Below are positions 1-5,651 of a DNA stretch of 6,406 nt, piece by piece (positions within the stretch are counted from its first letter, which is position 1; each line of letters begins with the position of its first letter). The DNA is from an uncultured Marmoricola sp. (lineage in GTDB: Bacteria; Actinomycetota; Actinomycetes; Propionibacteriales; Nocardioidaceae), in assembly GCA_937868455.1 (NCBI GenBank), contig CALMMO010000217.1, forward strand, positions 1 through 6,406. Direction: 5' to 3'. The notes under the pieces are model-generated. The model was not told the origin of the DNA, made no database searches, and was given only the letters and a program-made list of their open reading frames with translations. A program made the position numbers and the translations under genes.

Positions 1-581
1 GCCACTTCCGCCTGATCGTCTTGGGCATCTTCGTAATGAACCCCCAATGTCAGGTCTGCGCCAACCTCTCCATGTGCAACCACGGTCTCTCCACCGCAGC
101 GCTGTTCTTGGTCACCGGCTTCTTGATCAAGCGTCGTGGCTCGGCTTTGATCAGCGACTTCGGCGGAGTCGAGAAGGTTGCACCGGTCTTGGCGGGCCTG
201 TTCTTGATCAGCGGTTTGGCGTCCCTTTCGCTGCCAGGTTTGTCTCCGTTCGTTTCGGAGTTCTTGGTGCTGGTGGGTGCGTTTAAGTACTCCGTGTGGG
301 TTGCTGCCTTCGCCGTACCAGCCATCGTGCTGGCCGCGGTCTACATCTTGTTGATGTACAAGCGGACGATGACCGGCCCGCCCCGCGAGGCGACCGCTGG
401 CATCACCGACCTGGTGCCTCGCGAGGTCCTGGCCATGGTGCCGCTGCTCGCCTTGATCGTGCTGCTCGGGTTCTGGCCCAAGCCGCTCACCACCATCTTG
501 AACCCTGCCGTTGATGCCACGTTGAGCCATGTTGGTGCCACCGTGAGCGGCCCGGCCGTGACTGAAGGGAGCCAGGAGTGA
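1..581 (+). CDS. nuoM: NADH-quinone oxidoreductase subunit M, C-terminal part (5' end outside window)
   Basis: This is the antiporter-like membrane subunit NuoM (ND4 family) of respiratory complex I, one of the proton-pumping subunits. The reading frame is open from base 3, so the TTG at 21 is an internal codon and not the start; roughly the last 190 residues of a protein normally near 500 are present. Recognisable family blocks are the His-Gly-Leu-Ser-Thr segment (codons 81-95), the ISDFGG turn near 153-170, and LPGLSPFVSEFLVLVG (231-278). The Glu at 258-260 sits where E. coli NuoM has its conserved Glu407. YKRTMTGP follows near 357-380. Several hydrophobic helices and a short polar tail complete the protein. 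The stop TGA (579-581) overlaps the nuoN GTG start. Codons 48-77 contain three cysteines in otherwise conserved positions and are suspect (see findings). The assignment is firm. Confidence 0.96.
   Translation, partial: HFRLIVLGIFVMNPQCQVCANLSMCNHGLSTAALFLVTGFLIKRRGSALISDFGGVEKVAPVLAGLFLISGLASLSLPGLSPFVSEFLVLVGAFKYSVWVAAFAVPAIVLAAVYILLMYKRTMTGPPREATAGITDLVPREVLAMVPLLALIVLLGFWPKPLTTILNPAVDATLSHVGATVSGPAVTEGSQE
565..571 (+). promoter_or_regulatory. Ribosome binding site of nuoN
   Basis: AAGGGAG lies inside the last codons of nuoM, six bases before the GTG at 578. A second AGGA (574-577) directly abuts the start and is too close to serve. The site, together with the GTGA overlap, supports the GTG at 578 as the nuoN start and suggests coupled translation with nuoM. 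Confidence 0.6.
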
Positions 582-2170
582 ACGGCTTCACTGCGCCGAC
601 GATCGAATATGGCCTGATTGCGCCATTCCTGATCGTCGTGACCGCTGCTGTGCTCGGGGTGCTCATCGAAGCGATGGCACCGCGCAAGTCCAGGTACCTC
701 TTGCAGTTCGTCGTCTCCCTGCTAGGTCTTGGCACTGCACTTGTCGTGACCTTGACCAGCGTCGCCGATAAAGTCTCATCTGCGCCTCGCGGTGCCGGTG
801 GCATCGTCGCGGTGATGGGCTCGTTGGCCATCGATGGCCCCACGGTGTTCATCTGGGGGTTGCTGCTGACCCTGGGCATCTTGGGACTGCTGCTCTTCGC
901 TGAGCGTGGTCTGGAGTCAGGCGTCACCGGCTTTGCGGGGCAAGCCTCGGCTCTGCCCGGCACCGAAGCCGAGCGCGTTGCCTCAGCCCAAGGCTTAGAG
1001 CACACCGAGACGTTCCCGCTGTTGTTGATTGCGGTCTCGGGCATGATGCTCTTCCCCGCTGCCAACGACTTGTTGACACTCTTCGTCGCACTCGAGGTCT
1101 TCTCGCTGCCGCTGTACCTGCTTTCGGGCTTGGCGCGTCGCCGCCGCCTGCTGAGCCAAGAGGCAGCGTTGAAGTACTTCTTGCTGGGCGCATTCGCTTC
1201 AGGTTTCTTGGTCTACGGCATCGCCTTGACCTACGGCTTTGCCGGATCGATGGGTTACGCCGAGATCGCCTCCGCGATCAGCAACCGCGTCGACGGACAC
1301 GGCCTCCTCGTGGGTGGCATGGGTCTGATCGCGGTCTCACTGCTCTTCAAGATCGGTGCGGCTCCCTTCCACTCCTGGACTCCTGACGTCTACCAGGGTG
1401 CGCCCACGGCCGTGACTGGCTTCATGGCCGCAGCCACGAAGGTTGCTGCCTTCGGTGCACTGCTGCGCATCTTCTACGTCGCCTTCGGTGGTGCTCGCTG
1501 GGAGTGGATCCCGCTCTTCACCGTGATCGCGATCTTGACGATGCTGGTCGGTTCGGTGATGGCACTGACCCAGACTGACGTCAAGCGGTTGTTGGCCTAC
1601 TCCTCGATCGCCCACGCAGGCTTCTTGCTGGTTGGCTTCTTGGGCGCCCGCGAGTTGGGTGGCGACGCGGTTAACGACGTCAACCCCGTGCAGGCGGTGC
1701 TCTTCTACCTGGTGACCTACGGCTTCATGACCATGGCAGCCTTCGCGATCGTGACCTTGGTGCGCGACTCGCGCGGCGAGACCACGCACTTGTCGTCGTG
1801 GTCAGGGCTAGGCAAAGAGTCACCGGTTGTTGCGGGCATCTTCGCCTTCTTGCTCCTCGCAATGGCCGGCTTGCCGCTGACCAGTGGGTTCATGGGCAAG
1901 TTCGCAGTCTTCAGTGCTGCCTACCGCGGTGGGGCAGGGGTGGCCGTCGTCGCGGCCGTGCTGATCTCCATCGTTGCTGCGTTCTTCTACATGCGCCTGA
2001 TCGTGATCATGTTCTTTGCCGACCGTGTCGGCGATGGTCCTAGCGTCGCCTCGCCGTCGTGGATGACGACTGCGGTGATCGCAGTCGGCACCGCGATGAC
2101 GCTCATCCTCGGTCTGGTTCCCGGCCCGCTGCTGGACATGCTTGGACGGATTGCCGCGTTTATCCGATGA
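578..2170 (+). CDS. nuoN: NADH-quinone oxidoreductase subunit N
   Basis: NuoN (ND2 family) is an antiporter-like proton-translocating subunit of complex I in the cytoplasmic membrane. The 530-residue product is a string of hydrophobic helices, consistent with the usual 14. Key charged residues are visible: Glu173 in ALEVFSLPLYLL, Lys199 in ALKYFLLG, Lys258 in LLFKIGAAPFHSW, Lys288 in AAATKVAAF and Lys441 in GFMGKF. Their spacing closely matches E. coli Glu133, Lys158, Lys217, Lys247 and Lys395. The motifs PFHSWTPDVYQGAPT (263-277) and DVKRLLAYSSIAHAGF (334-349) are typical. A polar insertion at about 110-145 between two helices is longer than in E. coli and resembles what I recall of actinobacterial NuoN. 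There is no cysteine in the protein. The GTG start overlaps nuoM by 4 bp and the TGA stop overlaps the next gene's ATG. It is the last nuo gene, in the usual nuoL-M-N order. Confidence 0.98.
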   Translation: MNGFTAPTIEYGLIAPFLIVVTAAVLGVLIEAMAPRKSRYLLQFVVSLLGLGTALVVTLTSVADKVSSAPRGAGGIVAVMGSLAIDGPTVFIWGLLLTLGILGLLLFAERGLESGVTGFAGQASALPGTEAERVASAQGLEHTETFPLLLIAVSGMMLFPAANDLLTLFVALEVFSLPLYLLSGLARRRRLLSQEAALKYFLLGAFASGFLVYGIALTYGFAGSMGYAEIASAISNRVDGHGLLVGGMGLIAVSLLFKIGAAPFHSWTPDVYQGAPTAVTGFMAAATKVAAFGALLRIFYVAFGGARWEWIPLFTVIAILTMLVGSVMALTQTDVKRLLAYSSIAHAGFLLVGFLGARELGGDAVNDVNPVQAVLFYLVTYGFMTMAAFAIVTLVRDSRGETTHLSSWSGLGKESPVVAGIFAFLLLAMAGLPLTSGFMGKFAVFSAAYRGGAGVAVVAAVLISIVAAFFYMRLIVIMFFADRVGDGPSVASPSWMTTAVIAVGTAMTLILGLVPGPLLDMLGRIAAFIR

Positions 2171-3180
2171 GCAACCCCAATCCCGACTCGGCGCTGGCCC
2201 TGCCAGTTGTCGACGCTGACCTAGCCGAACGCTTGCGCGTGCGAATGCGTGAGGTCGAGGAGGCTTTGCACGGCCACGTGCAAAGCGAGGCGCCGTTTGT
2301 GACCGCGGCCGCGCAGCATCTGATGCGTGCCGGTGGCAAACGGATTCGGCCACTCCTGGTGCTCTTGGCGGCTGAGACTGGTCGGGGAATGGGCAGCGGT
2401 GACGACGATGTGCTCACCTCTGCGTGTGTCGTCGAACTGACACACCTCGCATCGCTCTATCACGACGACGTCATGGACGAGGCGGCGCTGCGACGGGGGG
2501 CTGAGTCAGCCAACGCGCGTTGGGACAACCATGTGGCGATTTTGACCGGCGACTTCTTGTTCTCCAAGTCATCTGAACTCACTGCAGAGTTGGGCGCCGA
2601 CGCGGTGCGAATCCAGGCTCAGACCTTCACTCGCCTCGTCGAGGGACAGATTCTGGAGACCCTAGGACCCATTGATGGGGCCGATCCACTTGAGCACTAC
2701 CTGCGTGTGGTGGCCGGCAAGACTGGCTCACTCATCGCGACCTCAGCGCTGTACGGCGCGAGGTTCTCCGGGGCTCCCTTGGAGATCGAAGAAGCCTTGC
2801 GCGACTACGGCGAGAAGGTCGGGGTGGCCTTCCAACTTGCCGATGACATCTTGGATATCGCCTCTGACTCCGAGGACTCCGGCAAGACTCCAGGCACTGA
2901 CTTGCGCGAGGGTGTGCCGACGTTGCCCACCCTGATCGCGTTGCGTGATGAGCCGACAGATTCGCGTCTGGCTGTCCTTCTGTCGGGGCCGATCACGTCC
3001 GAACCCGAGGTCGTGGAGGCATTGGGTCTGCTGCGTGCCCACCCGGCCATGGCCGAGGCCCGGGCCTATGTGCAGAACCTCGCTGCCGAGGCGAAGGCGT
3101 TGCTCGGCGTCCTTCCTGACGGACCCGTGCGCGAGGCGCTCGACACCTTTGCCGACTTGATTGCAGACCGTTCGCGCTAG
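2167..3180 (+). CDS. Long-chain all-trans polyprenyl diphosphate synthase (IspB/GrcC-like)
   Basis: This class I trans-isoprenyl diphosphate synthase condenses isopentenyl diphosphate units onto an allylic starter; the likely product is the side-chain precursor of menaquinone. The 337 residues carry the full motif set: GGKRIRP (56-62), first Asp-rich motif DDVMD (100-104), RRG (109-111), KTG (185-187), second Asp-rich motif DDILD (226-230), and GKTPGTDLREGVPTLP (239-254). The residue five before the first Asp-rich motif is Ala95; a small residue there, as in octaprenyl synthases, fits a long product rather than farnesyl or geranylgeranyl. Exact chain length cannot be read. The frame is open upstream to 2059, but the start at 2167 is preferred because it gives an ATGA overlap with nuoN and a family-typical N-terminus; no clear ribosome binding site is seen, so translation probably depends on coupling. 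The stop TAG overlaps the stop of rarD on the other strand. Confidence 0.93.
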   Translation: MSNPNPDSALALPVVDADLAERLRVRMREVEEALHGHVQSEAPFVTAAAQHLMRAGGKRIRPLLVLLAAETGRGMGSGDDDVLTSACVVELTHLASLYHDDVMDEAALRRGAESANARWDNHVAILTGDFLFSKSSELTAELGADAVRIQAQTFTRLVEGQILETLGPIDGADPLEHYLRVVAGKTGSLIATSALYGARFSGAPLEIEEALRDYGEKVGVAFQLADDILDIASDSEDSGKTPGTDLREGVPTLPTLIALRDEPTDSRLAVLLSGPITSEPEVVEALGLLRAHPAMAEARAYVQNLAAEAKALLGVLPDGPVREALDTFADLIADRSR

Positions 3181-3184
3181 CGCG
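3173..3184. repeat. 12-bp perfect palindrome over the convergent stop codons
   Basis: CGCGCTAGCGCG reads the same on both strands. Its central CTAG holds both stop codons: TAG (3178-3180) of the prenyl synthase and TAG of rarD (complement of 3177-3179). As an RNA it cannot form a hairpin with a proper loop, so the symmetry may simply follow from the shared stops and GC-rich codons. Confidence 0.55.
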
Positions 3185-4067
3185 TGTTGCGATAGTGGCG
3201 CAACGCGTCGGCGGTGAATATCGCTAGTGCGATCCACACCATCACGAACCCGATCCAACGCACGTGCGTCATGGTTTCGTGGAAGACGATCAGTCCGATC
3301 ACGAACTGACTCGTGGGGGCGATGTACTGCAGCAGGCCAAGCGTCGAGAGCTTCACTCGAATCGCGGCTGCACCGAACATAAGCAGTGGCCCAGCAGTCG
3401 CGATGCCCGTGCTTGCCAACAGCAATGCGTGCGTGACCCCGTGTGACCCAAAGGCGGACTGGCCGCTCACCCCTAGGTAGATCAAGTAGCCGAACGCAAC
3501 TGGTGAAATCAGGAGGGTCTCGAAGGTGAGCGACTCGATCGCATCGACGTCGGCCTTCTTCTTGAGCAACCCGTAGAGCGCGAAGGAGAACGCCAGCGTC
3601 AACGCGACGTACGGCGGCCTCCCGTAATCCCAGGCCAAAACGAGCACAGCCACAAACGCGAAAGCCAGGGCAATCCACTGAACCTTGCGCAGGCGCTCGC
3701 CCATGATCACCACGCCCATCGAGACGTTGACGAGCGGATTGATGAAATAGCCCAGCGCCGTCTCAACGACATGGCCGTTGTTGACTCCCCAGATGTAGGT
3801 GCCCCAGTTGACGCTGACCAAGACCGCTGCGGCCACCAGCAGTCGGGTCGTGCGCGGTGAAGCCAAGATTGCCCTGAACTCAGGGACTCGCCGACTAGCA
3901 AAGAGCAACGCGACCATGACGAACACTGACCACGCGATGCGGTGGGCCAGGATCTCTAGGGAGCTAGCTGGCTGGAGCAACTGCCAATACAGGGGGAAGA
4001 GCCCCCAGATGAGGTAGGCGCTGAGGCCGTAGAGAAAGCCGTTGCTCGCGCGGGTGCCTTCTCTCAC
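3177..4067 (-). CDS. rarD: EamA-family transporter RarD
   Basis: RarD is an inner-membrane permease of the drug/metabolite transporter superfamily; the name comes from chloramphenicol-sensitivity work, and the natural substrate is not established. The 296-residue product has about ten hydrophobic segments (roughly 10-30, 45-59, 74-95, 102-123, 129-147, 152-169, 183-201, 212-231, 241-262, 269-287), as expected for two EamA repeats. Family blocks are GLSAYLIWGLFPLYW (14-28), AHRIAWS (41-47), NWGTYIWGVNNGH (87-99), ALGYFINPLVNVSMG (104-118), LLKKKADVDAIESLTFET (167-184) and LGLLQYIAPTSQF (243-255). The GTG start is tightly bounded by an in-frame TAG 12 bases upstream (complement of 4077-4079), and no Shine-Dalgarno is present, so the mRNA is probably leaderless. 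The gene converges on the prenyl synthase with a 4-bp overlap of the coding regions. Confidence 0.95.
   Translation of the reverse strand: MREGTRASNGFLYGLSAYLIWGLFPLYWQLLQPASSLEILAHRIAWSVFVMVALLFASRRVPEFRAILASPRTTRLLVAAAVLVSVNWGTYIWGVNNGHVVETALGYFINPLVNVSMGVVIMGERLRKVQWIALAFAFVAVLVLAWDYGRPPYVALTLAFSFALYGLLKKKADVDAIESLTFETLLISPVAFGYLIYLGVSGQSAFGSHGVTHALLLASTGIATAGPLLMFGAAAIRVKLSTLGLLQYIAPTSQFVIGLIVFHETMTHVRWIGFVMVWIALAIFTADALRHYRNTR
3182..3208 (+). terminator. Candidate factor-independent terminator hairpin of the nuo/prenyl synthase operon
   Basis: Two bases after the synthase stop codon, bases 3182-3191 can pair with 3199-3208 around a 7-base loop (ATAGTGG). The core GTTGCG/CGCAAC is perfect, extended by two more Watson-Crick pairs and two G-U pairs in plus-strand RNA. 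In minus-strand RNA those two G-U pairs become A-C mismatches, so the hairpin is stronger for transcripts coming from nuoN and the synthase. No U-tract follows, which is common for actinobacterial terminators. It lies within the last codons of rarD, because there is no intergenic space. Confidence 0.4.
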
Positions 4068-4073
4068 TTGAGA

Positions 4074-4079
4074 AGACTA
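4074..4079 (-). promoter_or_regulatory. Putative -10 element of rarD (leaderless start)
   Basis: On the minus strand TAGTCT (complement of 4074-4079) fits the actinobacterial TANNNT -10 consensus and ends six bases before the GTG at 4067. That spacing puts the transcription start at, or within a base of, the start codon. No convincing -35 is seen. The absence of any purine-rich ribosome binding site before the GTG supports this reading. Confidence 0.45.
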
Positions 4080-4083
4080 GAGT
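4078..4083 (+). promoter_or_regulatory. Putative -10 element of the SRPBCC gene
   Basis: TAGAGT matches TANNNT and would place the transcription start near 4090, giving a 5' leader of roughly 40 bases that contains the AAGGAG site. No recognisable -35 is found upstream. The element overlaps the rarD -10 on the other strand. Confidence 0.3.
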
Positions 4084-4115
4084 CTGCCGGGCGTCGCGCT
4101 GACGCCGGTCCAGCC

Positions 4116-4121
4116 AAGGAG
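4116..4121 (+). promoter_or_regulatory. Ribosome binding site of the SRPBCC gene
   Basis: AAGGAG lies seven bases before the GTG at 4129. It would be 22 bases from the next in-frame candidate, the ATG at 4144, so it decides in favour of the GTG start. Confidence 0.75.
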
Positions 4122-4128
4122 ATCAGCA

Positions 4129-4581
4129 GTGCCCGAGTTTGCTATGCAACGCAGCCGTGTCATCCCGGTCTCGGCTGAGGCCATCTACCCGTTGATGATC
4201 GACTTTCACAAGTGGACCCAATGGTCTCCCTGGGAGTCTCTCGACACCGACCTCGAGCGCACCTACACAGGTGCAGAGTCTGGAGTGGGTGCCCGCTATG
4301 GCTGGGCAGGGAAGAAGGCTGGGGCCGGCACGATGGAAATCGTCGCGGCCGAACCGAATGCATCAATCGACATTGACTTGAACTTCACGAAACCGATGAA
4401 GACGCGCAACCTCACACAGTTCACTCTCGAACCCGTTGAGGGGGGCACGAAGGTGACCTGGCGGATGTCAGGGACCCAGGGTGTGATCGGGCGCTTCTTC
4501 TACAAGTTGTTCAACATCGAGAAGGGCATCGGGGAAGACTTCGAGCAGGGCCTGGCCTCGCTCGAAACCGCCGCGAGTTAG
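4129..4581 (+). CDS. SRPBCC-fold (polyketide cyclase/dehydrase-like) protein
   Basis: This 150-residue protein matches the START/Bet v1-like SRPBCC superfamily in the polyketide_cyc2-type group: small soluble helix-grip folds that bind hydrophobic ligands. The pattern seen is an opening beta strand with Pro/Ala-rich start of the first helix (VIPVSAEAIYPLM, 11-23), then WTQWSPWE (29-36), TYTG...GVGARYGW (45-59), the LNFTKPM block (84-90), T-rich strands ending GGTKVTWRMSG (105-115), and a C-terminal amphipathic helix (about 118-148). There is no signal peptide and no cysteine. The ligand and role are unknown, and I see nothing that would assign enzymatic activity. A GTG start is chosen from the strong ribosome binding site. 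It is a single-gene unit diverging from rarD, and its TAG stop overlaps the korB stop on the other strand by 4 bp. Confidence 0.88.
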   Translation: MPEFAMQRSRVIPVSAEAIYPLMIDFHKWTQWSPWESLDTDLERTYTGAESGVGARYGWAGKKAGAGTMEIVAAEPNASIDIDLNFTKPMKTRNLTQFTLEPVEGGTKVTWRMSGTQGVIGRFFYKLFNIEKGIGEDFEQGLASLETAAS

Positions 4582-5651
4582 ACCACGGTCCAAGTGTCGC
4601 CACCGGCGATCAGACCCTGCAAAGCAGAGTTGTCGTCGGTTTGACCCTCGCGAGAGGTGCGCACCTGGGCACGCACGAGGTCGTCGTACGCCGGACGCTC
4701 CACCGACCTGAAGATGCCGATCGGTGCGCGGTGCAAGATGCCGCCATCGGTGAGACGCGACAGCGCAAACGCGGTGGTCGGGTCGTCGCGGTGGGCATCG
4801 TGCACGAGCAGCGTGGACTCGTCGGTGACGTCAGTGACGACCTTGACACCGCCGGTCTCTTGGTCGCGCGCAATGCCGGAGGAAGCGCCGAACTTGATGG
4901 GCTGGCCGTGCTCCAGGTTGATGACAGCCTCGTCTTTGGTGCCCGGAGATTTCACCGCCTCAAACGCGCCATCGTTGAAGATCGGGCAGTTCTGGTAGAT
5001 CTCAACCAACGCGGTGCCACGGTGCGCGGCGGCGGCGGAGAGCACTGAGGTCAGGTGCTTGCGGTCCGAGTCGATGGTGCGAGCCACAAAGGTCGCCTCA
5101 GCGCCGAGCGCCAACGAGACCGGGTTGAACGGGTGGTCAACCGAACCCATCGGGGTGGACTTGGTGACCTTGCCAGGCTCAGACGTGGGGGAGTACTGCC
5201 CCTTTGTGAGGCCATAGATCCGGTTGTTGAACAGCAAGATCTTCAGGTTGACGTTGCGGCGCATGGCATGGATCAGGTGGTTGCCGCCGATCGAGAGCGC
5301 GTCGCCGTCGCCAGTCACGACCCACACGCTGAGGTCTTCGCGGCTCGTGGCCAGACCAGTCGCGATCGCCGGTGCCCGGCCGTGGATCGAGTGCATTCCG
5401 AATGTGTCGAGGTAGTAGGGGAAGCGTGAGGAACAGCCGATGCCGGAGATGAAGACGATGTTCTCTTTGCGCAGGCCCAACTCAGGCAAGAACGACTGCA
5501 CTGCCTTGAGTACGGCGTAGTCACCGCAGCCCGGACACCAACGAACCTCTTGGTCACTGGTGAAGTCCTTGCCAGTCTGAGGCCCATCAGCCAACGGCAT
5601 GCCAGCTAGTCCAGGGATGGTGGCAGGCATGGGGAGATCGACCGCGGTCAT
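4578..5651 (-). CDS. korB: 2-oxoglutarate:ferredoxin oxidoreductase subunit beta
   Basis: KorB is the thiamine-diphosphate-binding subunit of a 2-oxoacid:ferredoxin oxidoreductase, which oxidatively decarboxylates a 2-oxoacid (most likely 2-oxoglutarate) to its CoA thioester and reduces ferredoxin. Visible in the 357 residues: CPGCGD with Cys39 and Cys42, Cys73 in GIGCSSRFPYY, and Cys222 in NCPIFNDGAF, the four cysteines expected for one [4Fe-4S] cluster. The thiamine-diphosphate/Mg motif starts at GDGDALSIGGNH (114-125) and ends at FNNRIYGLTKGQ (141-152). The C-terminal part (about 245-357) is less conserved but usual for this family. The ATG overlaps the korA stop as ATGA, and AAGGAG stands eight bases upstream. 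Substrate preference for 2-oxoglutarate over pyruvate is inferred from the two-subunit architecture and similarity to actinobacterial KorB; it is not proven by the sequence. Confidence 0.94.
   Translation of the reverse strand: MTAVDLPMPATIPGLAGMPLADGPQTGKDFTSDQEVRWCPGCGDYAVLKAVQSFLPELGLRKENIVFISGIGCSSRFPYYLDTFGMHSIHGRAPAIATGLATSREDLSVWVVTGDGDALSIGGNHLIHAMRRNVNLKILLFNNRIYGLTKGQYSPTSEPGKVTKSTPMGSVDHPFNPVSLALGAEATFVARTIDSDRKHLTSVLSAAAAHRGTALVEIYQNCPIFNDGAFEAVKSPGTKDEAVINLEHGQPIKFGASSGIARDQETGGVKVVTDVTDESTLLVHDAHRDDPTTAFALSRLTDGGILHRAPIGIFRSVERPAYDDLVRAQVRTSREGQTDDNSALQGLIAGGDTWTVV

Larger units (their letters stand above)
4074..4085. repeat. Inverted repeat AGACT-AG-AGTCT in the divergent promoter region
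   Basis: Five-base arms at 4074-4078 and 4081-4085 are exact inverted complements around a 2-base centre. The repeat spans both putative -10 elements, so it may reflect promoter symmetry or be an operator half-site pair. It is short and could occur by chance. Confidence 0.4.

Noticed and set aside
21..23. TTG at 21 as a true nuoM start
   Set aside because: The frame is open to the window edge and the preceding residues (HFRLIV) continue the family sequence; NuoM is far longer than this fragment.
487..1065. Minus-strand open frame of 192 codons opposite the start of nuoN
   Set aside because: It covers the nuoM/nuoN junction, where the plus-strand frames are certain; Ser/Pro/Arg-rich composition and no motif.
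2059..2166. Upstream extension of the prenyl synthase frame to an ATG at 2059
   Set aside because: The extra 36 residues lie wholly inside nuoN, are compositionally unlike the family, and the ATGA overlap at 2167 gives the expected N-terminus.
2743..3678. Minus-strand open frame of 311 codons across the prenyl synthase and rarD
   Set aside because: It lies antisense to the synthase and in another frame of rarD; its translation is rich in Arg, His and Cys with no recognisable domain, typical of a shadow frame in GC-rich DNA.
4557..4577. CTCGC/GCGAG pairing near the end of the SRPBCC gene as a korB terminator
   Set aside because: Only five pairs with an 11-base loop and no U-tract; too weak to call.
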